64,000 nt of DNA from Sanderia malayensis (Eukaryota > Cnidaria > Scyphozoa > Semaeostomeae > Pelagiidae). The stretch lies in assembly GCA_013076295.1 (NCBI GenBank), contig RQOL01000861.1, positions 1,674,001 to 1,738,000 of the forward strand. Reading direction: 5' to 3'. Positions within the stretch are counted from its first letter, which is position 1; the number at the start of each line of letters is the position of its first letter. Below the pieces are notes generated by a model, which saw nothing but the letters and a program-made list of their open reading frames with translations, ran no database searches and was not told where the DNA came from. Below are positions 1 to 9,313 of this stretch, piece after piece. Both the position numbers and the translations under genes were made by a program.

Positions 1-190
1 GGCAACTCCACGTCTTCTGTAAACAACTTGACGTCTTCTGTAGGCAACTCCACGTCTTCTGTAAACAAATCCACGTCTTCTGTAAACAACTTGACGTCTT
101 CTGTAGACAACTCGACGTCTTGTGGTGGCTGTTCGACGTCTTCGTCCTCCAGAGGTCCTTCTTCGTATGCCGATGACCCAACTACGTCTT
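1..190 (-). repeat. 21-bp coding minisatellite (Arg-rich 7-residue repeats)
   Basis: A 21-bp unit (plus-strand core gacgtcttctgtaaacaac) repeats head to tail from the window edge to about position 120, with degenerate copies to about 190. In the frame of the secreted protein each unit encodes seven residues of the form YRRR(Q/G)(V/F)(V/A). The unit length is a multiple of three, so copy number can change without breaking the frame. The array continues past the left edge. Confidence 0.85.
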
Positions 191-2646
191 CTGAAGACAG
201 TATTATGTTTGCGGGTATTGCATTTTTTACCAGAGTAGCTTGGCTTGCAAGAACATTGACCAGTAAAATCAGCACATTGTAGAGAGGTTGATCCTTTCTG
301 GGAACATTTACATGGATTGCAATTTGGAAGTGACTTGCTACTACATAAAATATTAGCAGAGCCCTTCAAATAGTGATTGGTTACACATCTGACTGTAATG
401 TTCATACCAGGAAGCATAAAAGGTTCTTTGCATAAAGCGTTGACAGAGTTCTTTATGTAAAGTTTGCAAGTGGACTTCTTGAGCACCTTCTCCTGTTCTG
501 CAAGACGCCTCTTCTGGTACTGGCTTGAAATACTGTTCTGTTTGCCTGCAAAAGTTAATGCTCGCGCCCATACCGTGTAACCAAGAAGTTGAAATATTTC
601 AAATTGGTTTTTATAATTGGTCATTGCATTATTGTACGACTGGGTGCATGTGTTTCCAGCCTTTGGCATTAACTCTACGAGAAGTGGCTTGTGATCGAAA
701 AGAGGTTTGTCAACTTTTCCAACAAGCAAAGTGTGTAGTTGGAACAGGGCCTCTCTGATCCCACCTTTTGCTTGGAGTGCAGCCAATGCCAATTCTCTTC
801 CGTTTCTTTGTATAGCTTCCTTGTTAGTGGTGTCTTTGGTCAATCTTTCAAATCGATAAGCAAAATATTCAATCGTTTGAATGGCATCTTTGTACATCGT
901 GATCAAATTTGTCCATTTGAAATGATTTTTCATCTCATTCAACAACTGATGAAGTTTTCGTTGCATACTGGATTCGAGTTGACTGATTCCTTTTTGCAGA
1001 TTTCCAATACTCGTCCCAACAAACCTTCTCAAATCTCCAATATCGAAATTTACGTTCCTCAAAAGAGGTAGTGTGTTTTTCAGCATCATGTCAATTGTTT
1101 TCGCCAACTTCCCATTCATATTCGTTTCACAAGTACTGCCAACATAAGACCCTTTACATACACAATACTGTATGCTGGAGAATGGGTAGATTTTACATTG
1201 GCCACCGTTTTTGCATTTTCTACTGCATACCACACCATTCGACCTTTCTTCTGATTCCAAGAGAACCACAACATTAAAGTAGTAGTAATGTCTATATCCA
1301 CGATATACTTTTAACTTTTTTGCAACCCACGCACTTTTGGCGCCTTGGTAGTCAAACTTGTCAGAATGGTCTACTTTTCTTACAGCGACTGTTTGGACGT
1401 ATTTGCGAACTTTTTTGTAGATGTCACGAACGAGTTTATCACAGAGACGCTTTTTGGAAATGGATCTATATCCATATTTAAAAGAACCCAAAGCTTTCGT
1501 TACTTCATCTTTTGGCTTTTTATATTTTCCATTTAGGTCTTCGATTCCGACAAGAAGGTTTCGCTTTCTGTCTTTTTGTGATGCTGGCATAGATAAAAAA
1601 CCATATTTACTAATGATTGCATGTTTGCTTCCCCCGTATTGCTTGTAGGAAAATGCAACTGTACTTATCCATGGGTAATGTTGATTTAGTTTCTTTATCA
1701 CCTTTTGATTTGCTTCTTTATTTGACGCTGACCCACTTTGATACTCGGTCTTCTTTATCTCTTTTATCACTTGAGATTGAAAGTTCTTAAAACATTTTGA
1801 CTTGACTTGGTTAACTTTGTTACGTAGATTATTGACATTTTTTAACCAGTCAGCCATACTTTGCGATATGCTATGGTTGCTTCCCGTCATGATTTCGTGT
1901 GCAAAGACAGATTCCTGTCCTTTTAATGCCAGATAAAGAATGCCATCTGCAAACTTGTCTATCTCAGTGACTTGGCACTTATATCGGTCGCTTACCAGTT
2001 CCAGAAGTGGCTTGTCTCCAAAAGCGGGCACGGGTTTATAAGATGCGTGAAGTACGCTTTCCATATACAGTTTAACATTCAAGTCCTTTATATATCTTTT
2101 AGCAATTGACATTCTCTTTCTTTTGCAGTTCGGTGGGCTACACTTTAACTTGAAAGTTTCGTCCATAAATCTCAACAATTGCCTTTGTGCATGAAGAATT
2201 TTGTTGCTTGCAGACAAGTAGGCAGCTTTCTGACTTTCCAATTTGATGATATTTTCAAGGTTATCTATCTTAGCAACGACTTTATCGAGCTTGTGGTTGA
2301 CAATTCCAAATTGCTCCTTCATATACTTGAGCTCTGCGGAATCTTGTTCCGGAAGGAATATCATTATCAGAGACACGAGACCACCAGCCGCACCAAGAAA
2401 TCCTGCTATATTTCCAAGGTTGTTGATAAGGCGTTTGCCTAGGCCTTTAGTAAAGCGTTGTAACCTTTCGCTGTTCGCAAGTCCGGATGTTACGGGCTTG
2501 AAATTTGAAAGGCCCTCTGCAATTTCCTTTCCAGATTCAATGCCAGTTGTGATTGCCTCCTTTTCTTCCTTGCTGATTTTTGCATTGCATTGAAATGCAG
2601 CGATGATCCCCAAAAGGAGAAATAGAGTGGCATTTTTAACCCTCAT
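1..2646 (-). CDS. SE-cephalotoxin-like secreted EGF-domain protein (3' end outside window)
   Basis: One uninterrupted reading frame of 882 codons runs from an ATG at 2646 to the left edge with no stop, so the C-terminus is missing. The start is followed by a clear signal peptide (about residues 1-22, hydrophobic LFLLLG core, likely cleavage after QCNA). Next come a Gly-rich hydrophobic segment near residues 75-95 (AGFLGAAGGLVSLI), a short coiled coil (about 105-130), a long Lys-rich middle, an EGF-like module (Cys474 to about 506), another helical stretch, a laminin-type EGF-like module (776-809) and an Arg-rich tail of tandem 7-residue repeats. The N-terminal pattern (hydrophobic Gly-rich segment, then 'DSAELKYMK', then coiled coil) is what I know from SE-cephalotoxin-like proteins, first described from cuttlefish saliva and numerous in cnidarians. 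Most cnidarian members have no demonstrated toxicity. The family call is from memory; the secreted EGF architecture is seen directly. Confidence in coding is high, in family moderate. Confidence 0.72.
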   Translation of the reverse strand, partial: MRVKNATLFLLLGIIAAFQCNAKISKEEKEAITTGIESGKEIAEGLSNFKPVTSGLANSERLQRFTKGLGKRLINNLGNIAGFLGAAGGLVSLIMIFLPEQDSAELKYMKEQFGIVNHKLDKVVAKIDNLENIIKLESQKAAYLSASNKILHAQRQLLRFMDETFKLKCSPPNCKRKRMSIAKRYIKDLNVKLYMESVLHASYKPVPAFGDKPLLELVSDRYKCQVTEIDKFADGILYLALKGQESVFAHEIMTGSNHSISQSMADWLKNVNNLRNKVNQVKSKCFKNFQSQVIKEIKKTEYQSGSASNKEANQKVIKKLNQHYPWISTVAFSYKQYGGSKHAIISKYGFLSMPASQKDRKRNLLVGIEDLNGKYKKPKDEVTKALGSFKYGYRSISKKRLCDKLVRDIYKKVRKYVQTVAVRKVDHSDKFDYQGAKSAWVAKKLKVYRGYRHYYYFNVVVLLESEERSNGVVCSRKCKNGGQCKIYPFSSIQYCVCKGSYVGSTCETNMNGKLAKTIDMMLKNTLPLLRNVNFDIGDLRRFVGTSIGNLQKGISQLESSMQRKLHQLLNEMKNHFKWTNLITMYKDAIQTIEYFAYRFERLTKDTTNKEAIQRNGRELALAALQAKGGIREALFQLHTLLVGKVDKPLFDHKPLLVELMPKAGNTCTQSYNNAMTNYKNQFEIFQLLGYTVWARALTFAGKQNSISSQYQKRRLAEQEKVLKKSTCKLYIKNSVNALCKEPFMLPGMNITVRCVTNHYLKGSANILCSSKSLPNCNPCKCSQKGSTSLQCADFTGQCSCKPSYSGKKCNTRKHNTVFRRRSWVIGIRRRTSGGRRRRTATTRRRVVYRRRQVVYRRRGFVYRRRGVAYRRRQVVYRRRGVA

Positions 2647-2723
2647 GCCTTCACGTTAGTTTCTGGAAAATAAAAGCAAGACAGTTGTGGGTTCGGCATG
2701 TGTACTTTATGGTAAATACATGC

Positions 2724-3086
2724 CGAATTTCCTCTACTTAGCGCCCACCTCTTTTTAACCGCCCCTCCAATAAGCGCCCACCCTAACATCAAAAAGTGTG
2801 AAATAAGCGCCCCCTCTATTAACCGCCCAGGGCGGTTAATAGAATCCTTAAATTCATCGGGCCGTGAGCGTTTGGAAAATGTAATACAGTCAAGATCAGC
2901 AGTTGAATTTGATCTTGACTGCTTGATATTGAATAACATTCGGAACTAATAAGATTATTCTTTTGTTTTGATGCTGTTTGATTTAAAATTTTAGGACTGT
3001 GAAATAAGCGCCCTCTCCTTTAAGCGCCCCCTCCAATAAGCGCAAAGTGTTTAATAAGCGCCCGGGCGCTTAATAGAGGAAATGCG
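2724..3086. mobile_element. Foldback/MITE element, AAGCGCCC family, copy 1
   Basis: The left end reads cgaatttcctctacttagcg and the right end reads aatagaggaaatgcg preceded by the palindrome gggcgctt, forming imperfect terminal inverted repeats. Inside are clustered short motifs (aagcgcccacc, aaccgccc) and the palindrome ccgcccagggcggtt. There is no coding capacity. It shares ends and internal blocks ('aaaattttaggact') with the copy at 5972-6539, so this is a repeated family and not a chance palindrome. Confidence 0.75.
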
Positions 3087-3558
3087 ATATCTGTTGCTGG
3101 GTGTAATGTTGTGAAGCTTGTGTGTAAAGTTGTTTGCATCAACATTTATATTATGTACCATTGTCCTGCTGTTTATGTGTCAATTATATTTAACATCTGA
3201 TAAATTCTGACAAACAAAATGAACAAACAACCTGACAAGCAAATAAACTGGCAAGCAAATTACGAATTGGCAGCCAAAAACCTTTTTATAAACGGAGAGT
3301 CGTAAAAATCAATTCATTTGCGGATTAGAAAGGTTTTGAGAAGAAAATTCCAGTAAAATCAATAGTAAAATCACTCTCCACTTTTTCACAAAAAATGAAA
3401 ATTCAATTTTCACTGATCATTTTGGCACATGTTTTGAGTTGATTTGATCGCAAAAACTATATCAAACTCGGCTTTGAAATGGGGCACTGTACTTGCTGCA
3501 ACGTGGTATGACGTTATAACATGACATGACACGTGAGGAGAAAACACTTTTGAAGTGG

Positions 3559-3707
3559 ACAGTTGAATCTTGTTGTCTCGAACAGATTCCTATTTCCCCC
3601 CGTTCTCTAGTTGGGTGAATTTAGATCAGATATATCGAACACCCGCTTTGTCGAACAATACAAATTTTCATTTCCCCTGCGAGTTCGAGATAACGAGAAT
3701 CGACTGT
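3559..3707. mobile_element. Pogo/Tigger-like MITE, copy A
   Basis: About 149 bp bounded by acagttgaatcttgttgtct on the left and its near inverted complement (agataacgagaatcgactgt) on the right. Ends of the ACAGTxGAxTCTxGTTxTCTCGAAC type are typical of pogo-like Tc1/mariner MITEs in invertebrates. It is non-coding. About 40 bp upstream ('aaaacacttttgaagtgga') is also shared with copy B at 5224, so the duplicated block extends beyond the element. Confidence 0.7.
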
Positions 3708-4153
3708 ATAGAGAAAAAGTCATGCCGTGTCGTAGAAAAAGCTGATTGCTGCAAATACTCCAAAGGCAAAGTTATCTGAACTTCAACAAGAGACTGAGAG
3801 ATAAAGGATTCAAATGCCTCATTTGAATTCAATTCAAATGTAGAATTTCCTTTGCATGCAATTTTCCACGTCATTGCTGCGAAGTGAAGCCGATTACAAA
3901 GAAACAAAGAAAAGATGCAGTGGAACAATTCCTCAATATTTTCGTGCTTCTCTTCTCGTGCGCTGACCGCTGATCTGATTCAACAATGTGGAAAGGAAGG
4001 TCAAAATCACAACAACTGTCAAGTTAAACGTCGAATCGAATCTTATTTGCAAATGTTTGTAAGTTTGAAAAAAGAACGAAACACCCACCGAAAATATTAC
4101 TTATAGCAGAATTGGTCCATCATGTCAAGAGCATGATTGTTACTTAAGGCTTA

Positions 4154-4409
4154 CTTTATACGGCTGCATTTTGGTCGCGTCGAATTTAATTTATTAAATT
4201 CGACCTAAATGCGACATAAGTGCGACATTCACTTTATACGTTTTTTGTTTGCCGCATTTAGTTCAATCCTCATATCATCGTGACGTAACAAAAAAGGATT
4301 GCACATACGCAGAGTGCTTGACTGGGCAAATATGACATATTTCATCATTATATCACATAAAGTGATATAAAATTTCATTTAAGTGCGACCAAGATGCGGC
4401 CGTATAAAG
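4154..4409. mobile_element. MITE with CTTTATACGGC terminal inverted repeats
   Basis: The left end ctttatacggctgcattttg is matched by the complement of the right end (caagatgcggccgtataaag) over about 25 bp with two mismatches. The 256-bp interior is AT-rich and non-coding. Another terminus of the same type occurs at about 4494 (actttatacggccgcat), which suggests a nested or truncated second copy. I cannot define a target-site duplication. Confidence 0.7.
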
Positions 4410-5223
4410 CCACGTCGCATTTGTGTCGCACTTGTGCATTGAGTTCGGCAAATTCTGAACTTAATTCAAGTTGCTGCACATAATTAAATGTTCACTTTAT
4501 ACGGCCGCATTTATGTGGCATTTAATTCAAATTATGTGCACATTTTTGTTTGAAAAAAGAACGAAACACGTAATGAAAATATTATTCATAACAGAATTGG
4601 TCCATCATGTCATGAATATGATTGTTTCTCAATGCGACATTTTGAGAGATGCTTCTCTTACTTGAGACCATCACCGAATTGAACAGACAAACAAAAACAT
4701 ATTAACAACAAAAATAGCACTAAGTAATAAATTTGGAAACTAATACTTGCTGGACTGAAAACAAGCAAGAACAATAGCCCGAATAAAATCCAGTCTTCGA
4801 TTTTTTAATCAAAGTTGTTTAATCTTGCAACCAGCGAAGAAGGAGCAATTTTCTACCACAACTTATGCAAGCATATTTAGTCTGTTTCAAGCATGATTTG
4901 TAATCGTCGGTCGTGAATTTGAGGCCATCATAATCGTAAAAACTGAATGTAGCAAAAAAATGGACAGAACTCACCTGGTCTGATTTAACTCCAAAACTTC
5001 ACACCAGATCTGGACTGGAGTGGACCGCATGAATCAGAGACTCGTATTAAGTCAACTAACAAACCTCCCGCTTAAATAGCCAATTGAACCATACGAAAGT
5101 TATGACTTGTATGTAAGTTATGAGGATGAAGAATGCAATTTCCACCTCGAAACTGAAACGCAACGAATAGAAATGTACATCTCGTATAACATGACACGTG
5201 AGAAGAAAACACTTTTGAAGTGG

Positions 5224-5395
5224 ACAGTTGAATCTTGTTATCTCGAACTCGGTTTTCTCAAACGATTCGTTATCTCGAACAGATTCATATTTCCCCCCGT
5301 TCTCTAGTTGGGTTAATTTAGGTCAGATATATCGAACTCCCGCTATGTCCAACAAATTTTCATTTCCCCTGCGAGTTCGAGATAACGAGAACTGA
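5224..5395. mobile_element. Pogo/Tigger-like MITE, copy B
   Basis: This is a second copy of the 3559-3707 element, sharing the internal block 'tttccccccgttctctagtt' and the right end gagttcgagataacgaga. It carries an extra ~25 bp internal segment with a repeated 'cgttatctcgaac' motif. The right terminal few bases have diverged (aactgagat instead of tcgactgt), so it is probably immobile. Confidence 0.65.
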
Positions 5396-5971
5396 GATCA
5401 TTTTTGGTAATAAGGAATTGGATCTATCAAGGCTGAAAAACATGCGGGGAATTGTGCATGCAATGTTCAATTCTGTTAATTATAGTATATTTTGCATAAA
5501 TTAACTATTGCTTTATTTTGCACATACGTGTTGAACTCCGCCATTTCAATTCTGAACTCCGCCGATCCATTGTTGAATTACGACGGTTGATGATGCGTAC
5601 ACGGCGATTTGCTGTGATTCACAGGGTGATCTGTCAAATGCTACTAATTTCATGATCTGCTGGGTTTTCTGTTCATGACACGACGACTCAACGTTCAGAG
5701 GTTTTCTTTCATTACGACAATCAAAAAACACATTACGACATACAGTACAATGAAATACGACATACAGTACAATGAAATACGACATACGATTCAATGAACA
5801 ATGCATTTCGTTTTGGGATATTGAATACGTTTGGTTTCGTACGACGATTTTTGTTATACTTATACCCCCATAAGTACTGAGTACCCCTCCCCCAGTCTTG
5901 TGTTTGTCAACACAGTGAAGGTTTCGTCGGAAATGAAAAAAAATTGGGACTCTCTTGAGTCATTTGCTTAC

Positions 5972-6539
5972 CGTATTTCCTCTATTAAGCGCCCACCCTC
6001 CAATAAGCGCCCACCCTAAAATCAAAAAGTGTGAAATAAGCGCCCCCCTCTATTAACCGCCCAGGGCGGTTAATAGAGTTCTTACATTTTCGCTATTTGG
6101 TTCAAATAATAGCGTAGAAACATGTGAATAGACATCAATTCCTTTCTTTTATCAATGGCAACATAAGCAAGTAGTTTAAGACCAAAGTTAGTCATTATAT
6201 CTTAAGGAAAATATCCATTTTTAATGTTTGTCAATTCAATGTCCATGTGTGCGGCTTTACCATGCTGTGGCTTCTTCATTTCTTCTAAAAAAATGCTAAC
6301 ATAGCATTTTTTTAACGTATGTCAATAAATAACATTCAGAACTTTGTTATTATTGATTATTGTTATATACTATTATTGTTAATATAAGATTATTGTTTTG
6401 TTTTTGAAGATGCTCGATTTTAAAATTTTAGGACTATGAAATAACCGCCCCCCTCCAATAACCGCCCCCCTCTAATAAGCGCCCACCCAATTTTGCGAAA
6501 TATTTAATAAGCGCCCGGGCGCTTAATAGAGGAAATACG
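5972..6539. mobile_element. Foldback/MITE element, AAGCGCCC family, copy 2
   Basis: The terminal inverted repeat is perfect over 23 bp: left end cgtatttcctctattaagcg continuing ccc, right end its exact complement ending in ggaaatacg. Internal C-rich motifs (aagcgcccacc, aaccgccccc) and a gggcggtt palindrome match copy 1 at 2724. There is no coding capacity. The perfect termini suggest this copy is younger than copy 1. Confidence 0.8.
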
Positions 6540-6903
6540 TTACTTTAAATGATTAATAATGAGTTTTGAAACATAAAAAGCCAGCTGGAATGTATACGGG
6601 GGAAATGTGGACTGCAGTCTCCAGTAGAAAACTGTTCCAATTGACAAAGAAACCCACGGCGTGCGATAGCTACTTAAATTGCAAAATATGTCGGTAATAA
6701 TTGCGACAAAATCCAAACAACAAATGCTGATTTACAAATGTGTATGGATCATGCGTACATGAAGCACTTTACATACTGTCTATTTCCCGCCAAATTTCCT
6801 AGCTTGTCTTGACGTTGACGTGATAACAAACACTTTCGTTTCGCCATTGTTTTTTTTTTCAATTTGCCATCTGCTTTTGAAAAACAAAAGAAGAACAAGC
6901 AAG

Positions 6904-8558
6904 ATGTCTTGTAATCAAGAAAAAGAGAACCAAGAAGTTCTTCTTGGTGAGAATAGTGACGGTATACAATGCGTTGATAGATTATCGAAATGCAAAGATG
7001 CTGTTTGTTATCTCCATTTGCTTGACGAAGAAAATATCAGGTAAACATTTTATGTGAAGTTTACAAGTTGCACAGCATGCAAGGCCTAAAAACGTGCTGG
7101 CTGCTGGTGAATGGAGAACTTCCTTTGTTTTACAGACGTGGCACTGGTTTCTTTGCAAAAGTTCCCATTAAGGGGGAAGAATATTTGGCTATTGTGACAA
7201 ATAATCATGTACTTCCGAGAGAGGATATAGCAGTTGGTGGGATTGCGAGATTTAATTATGAAGGCTCTAAACCTGTCATAGACATTGGATTGAGACCCGA
7301 CCTCCTTTTTCGTACAGATCCGGTATATTTATTATTTTTTTAATTAGTTTTCTATTTTATTGGTTCTCGAAAAGCTTGTAGTATAGAAGCTCCCCCCCCC
7401 CCTTTATCAAACTCACATCTTGTATAAATGTCCATGTGTGTTTATTTGACCCTTTGTTGAAATAGTAATATTAATTTTTCATCTTTGTAGGTTCTGGATT
7501 ATACTCTTGTTGGATGCGATTTAGGCATTACAAAAATTGGTATTACTCCACTTGAGTTTGCCAATGACATTGGCAAAATTGGCGACAGCATTTTCATATT
7601 TCAGCATCCAAAAGGAGAATCCAAAAAGGTCTCATATCACTGTATCACAAATGTGCAGAGACCTTATCTTTTTTACAATGCTGACACAGATGTTGGATCC
7701 TCAGGGTCGCCTGTTTTTCAGAAGTTTAGATTGATTGCAGTCCATAGTAAAGGTAGTGACAGTATGCGCTACAACAAGGGGGTGTTGTGTGATGAAATAC
7801 TCCAACACCTGAATTATGGAACATGTAAGCCTACACAGTGATTTTTTTCTGTTGCTTCAACAGCTTTACTGAGTTTGCTTCACATTAGACATGTCCTTTG
7901 AAATATCACTGAATAATATACTTTTTTTGAAATATTATACCCAAAAATGTATTTTCTTTGAGATATAACTGAAAAATATGTCTTATTTTGAAATATTACT
8001 TAAAGATGTATCTTTTTTTGAAATTTCACTGAAAGCATTCTATTTTCCAACAGACACTGAGCCAGTGAAAGACCCACCTTTTTATATGCGAAAGCGAGAA
8101 AGTTTGACAAATGGTAAATAAAGTATCCATTTTAAATTATTCAATCATTGGCTCAATTACTCAAAGTATGTTATCTTTTATTTGTGAATATAGACCAACA
8201 TCCAAATGGTTCATGTTTTATCTCTTTTTCTAATGAAGTAGGAACTGAAGAGAGCTCGCCTTCAAAGAAACAACGGACCAGCAGAGACCTTACCAAGCAA
8301 CCAAGTGAAAAAGAACTACAATCTCTTGCAAGAGACATTATCACAGAGTGGAAATCACTCGGAAGGCAATTAGGTGTTCCCAACAAAGACATAATGAGAA
8401 TTCAAAAAGACCATATTAACTATGATGATGTAAATGAAAAGGCAGTTGCTATGCTTCTTGCGTGGAAAGAAAAGCAGGGACAAGAAGCCACATTTGGCTG
8501 TTTAAAGGAAGTTTTGATGAGTTCAGGACTTGTTGATACCGCACAGAAGCATTGCTAG
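6904..8558 (+). CDS. Trypsin-like serine protease fused to a C-terminal death domain
   Basis: Exons 6904-7040, 7136-7322, 7491-7824, 8054-8113 and 8242-8558 join in phase to give about 344 residues. ATG 6904 is chosen because it has A at -3 and is the first ATG of the frame. There is no signal peptide, so the protein is probably cytosolic. Residues about 46-210 form a chymotrypsin-fold (HtrA/Trypsin_2-like) protease: RGTGFF, catalytic His70 in TNNHVL, likely Asp111 in LDYTLVGCD, 'FQHPKG', and Ser179 in GSSGSPVF. Residues about 260-340 form a death domain (SLARDIITEWKSLGRQLGV, then IQKDHINYDDV). A protease joined to a death domain implies a signalling or innate-immune effector controlled by homotypic death-domain contacts; that role is inference. 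The last intron has a second in-frame acceptor (exon from 8194) that would add 16 residues. An AATAAA at 8771 fits the polyA signal. Confidence 0.82.
7870..8045. repeat. Degenerate ~33-bp tandem repeat in protease intron
   Basis: About five diverged copies of a unit resembling 'gaaatatcactgaa' followed by a T-rich run, all inside the third intron of the death-domain protease gene. There is no coding content; it looks like a decayed minisatellite. Confidence 0.55.
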
Positions 8559-9313
8559 TTGTGCGGCAATATTGGCATCCGCACTGCTCACATGGATGTG
8601 CCATTATTTGTGCCACAAGGAACTAGCGATTCATCTGGAAGCTTGACTCACGAGACCACCAAGCTCTTCTGAACACAGCAGATGAAGAAGAAAGCTGAAC
8701 ATCACTATTTGGTCTCTTTTGCATTAGCACCAGATGGAGACAAAATGTTAAAGCCATTCAATGTTGTTTGAATAAAGCAACATATTTGAATGAAAATGGT
8801 GCTTGTCGCAAGCTGGTGACAACACACTCTTCCTTTCTTCAAATGGGATAAACTATTACCAGAACCTCACAAAGTAACACCATGCTATCTGATTCTTTCC
8901 AACACTCTGTGTATTACTTTTATTTAATTTTTTTTCAGAAAGTTTTATTCTATCATTTTTTATTTCATATTTTATTCAGAGGATTTTCAGAGGATCACAA
9001 TTTTGTTTATTTAGCTTATTTTATTATTTTTATTGGTTTTATTTAGTATTATTACTTTATATTATGTATGAGTTTATTTTTACTTTTTTTAATTAATTAC
9101 TTATCATTTTGATAATGACTTCATTCATTAAAATCATATATATTTCATGCATTTTATTCTGAAAAGATCTTCCTGGCATCTTATTCTGAAAACTGCTGAA
9201 ATATGTATTTCAATTTTCAAGCTACTTGTCTATTTTCTGATTGTTTCAACACTCTTTACATACAATATAATTACATTTCTAACCACTCCTGCCTACTACA
9301 TACATACACACAA
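8559..9313. other. 3' UTR and AT-rich spacer between convergent genes
   Basis: This holds the 3' UTR of the protease/death-domain gene, with AATAAA at 8771-8776, followed by a very T-rich stretch (about 8920-9250) reaching the 3' end of the minus-strand orphan gene. I see no further gene or RNA here. Confidence 0.6.

Larger units (their letters stand above)
2647..6903. other. Gene-poor intergenic stretch with several inverted-repeat elements
   Basis: I see no convincing coding exon between the divergently transcribed secreted-protein gene (minus) and the protease gene (plus). The stretch holds two copies of a foldback element with AAGCGCCC ends, two copies of a pogo-like MITE and a third inverted-repeat element, listed separately. 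A block at about 4060-4140 is repeated at about 4548-4630 (both contain 'aattggtccatcatgtca'). Promoters of both flanking genes must lie here, but no clear TATA box stands out. Confidence 0.6.

Noticed and set aside
28..2593. Plus-strand open frames over the left-edge gene
   Set aside because: All lie antisense to the 882-codon frame, are short, and start with non-ATG codons or lack any recognisable motif.
6820..6903. Upstream extension of the protease N-terminus with a hydrophobic stretch
   Set aside because: The extension begins at GTG, not ATG; the first ATG in frame is 6904 with a good context, so a signal peptide is not supported.
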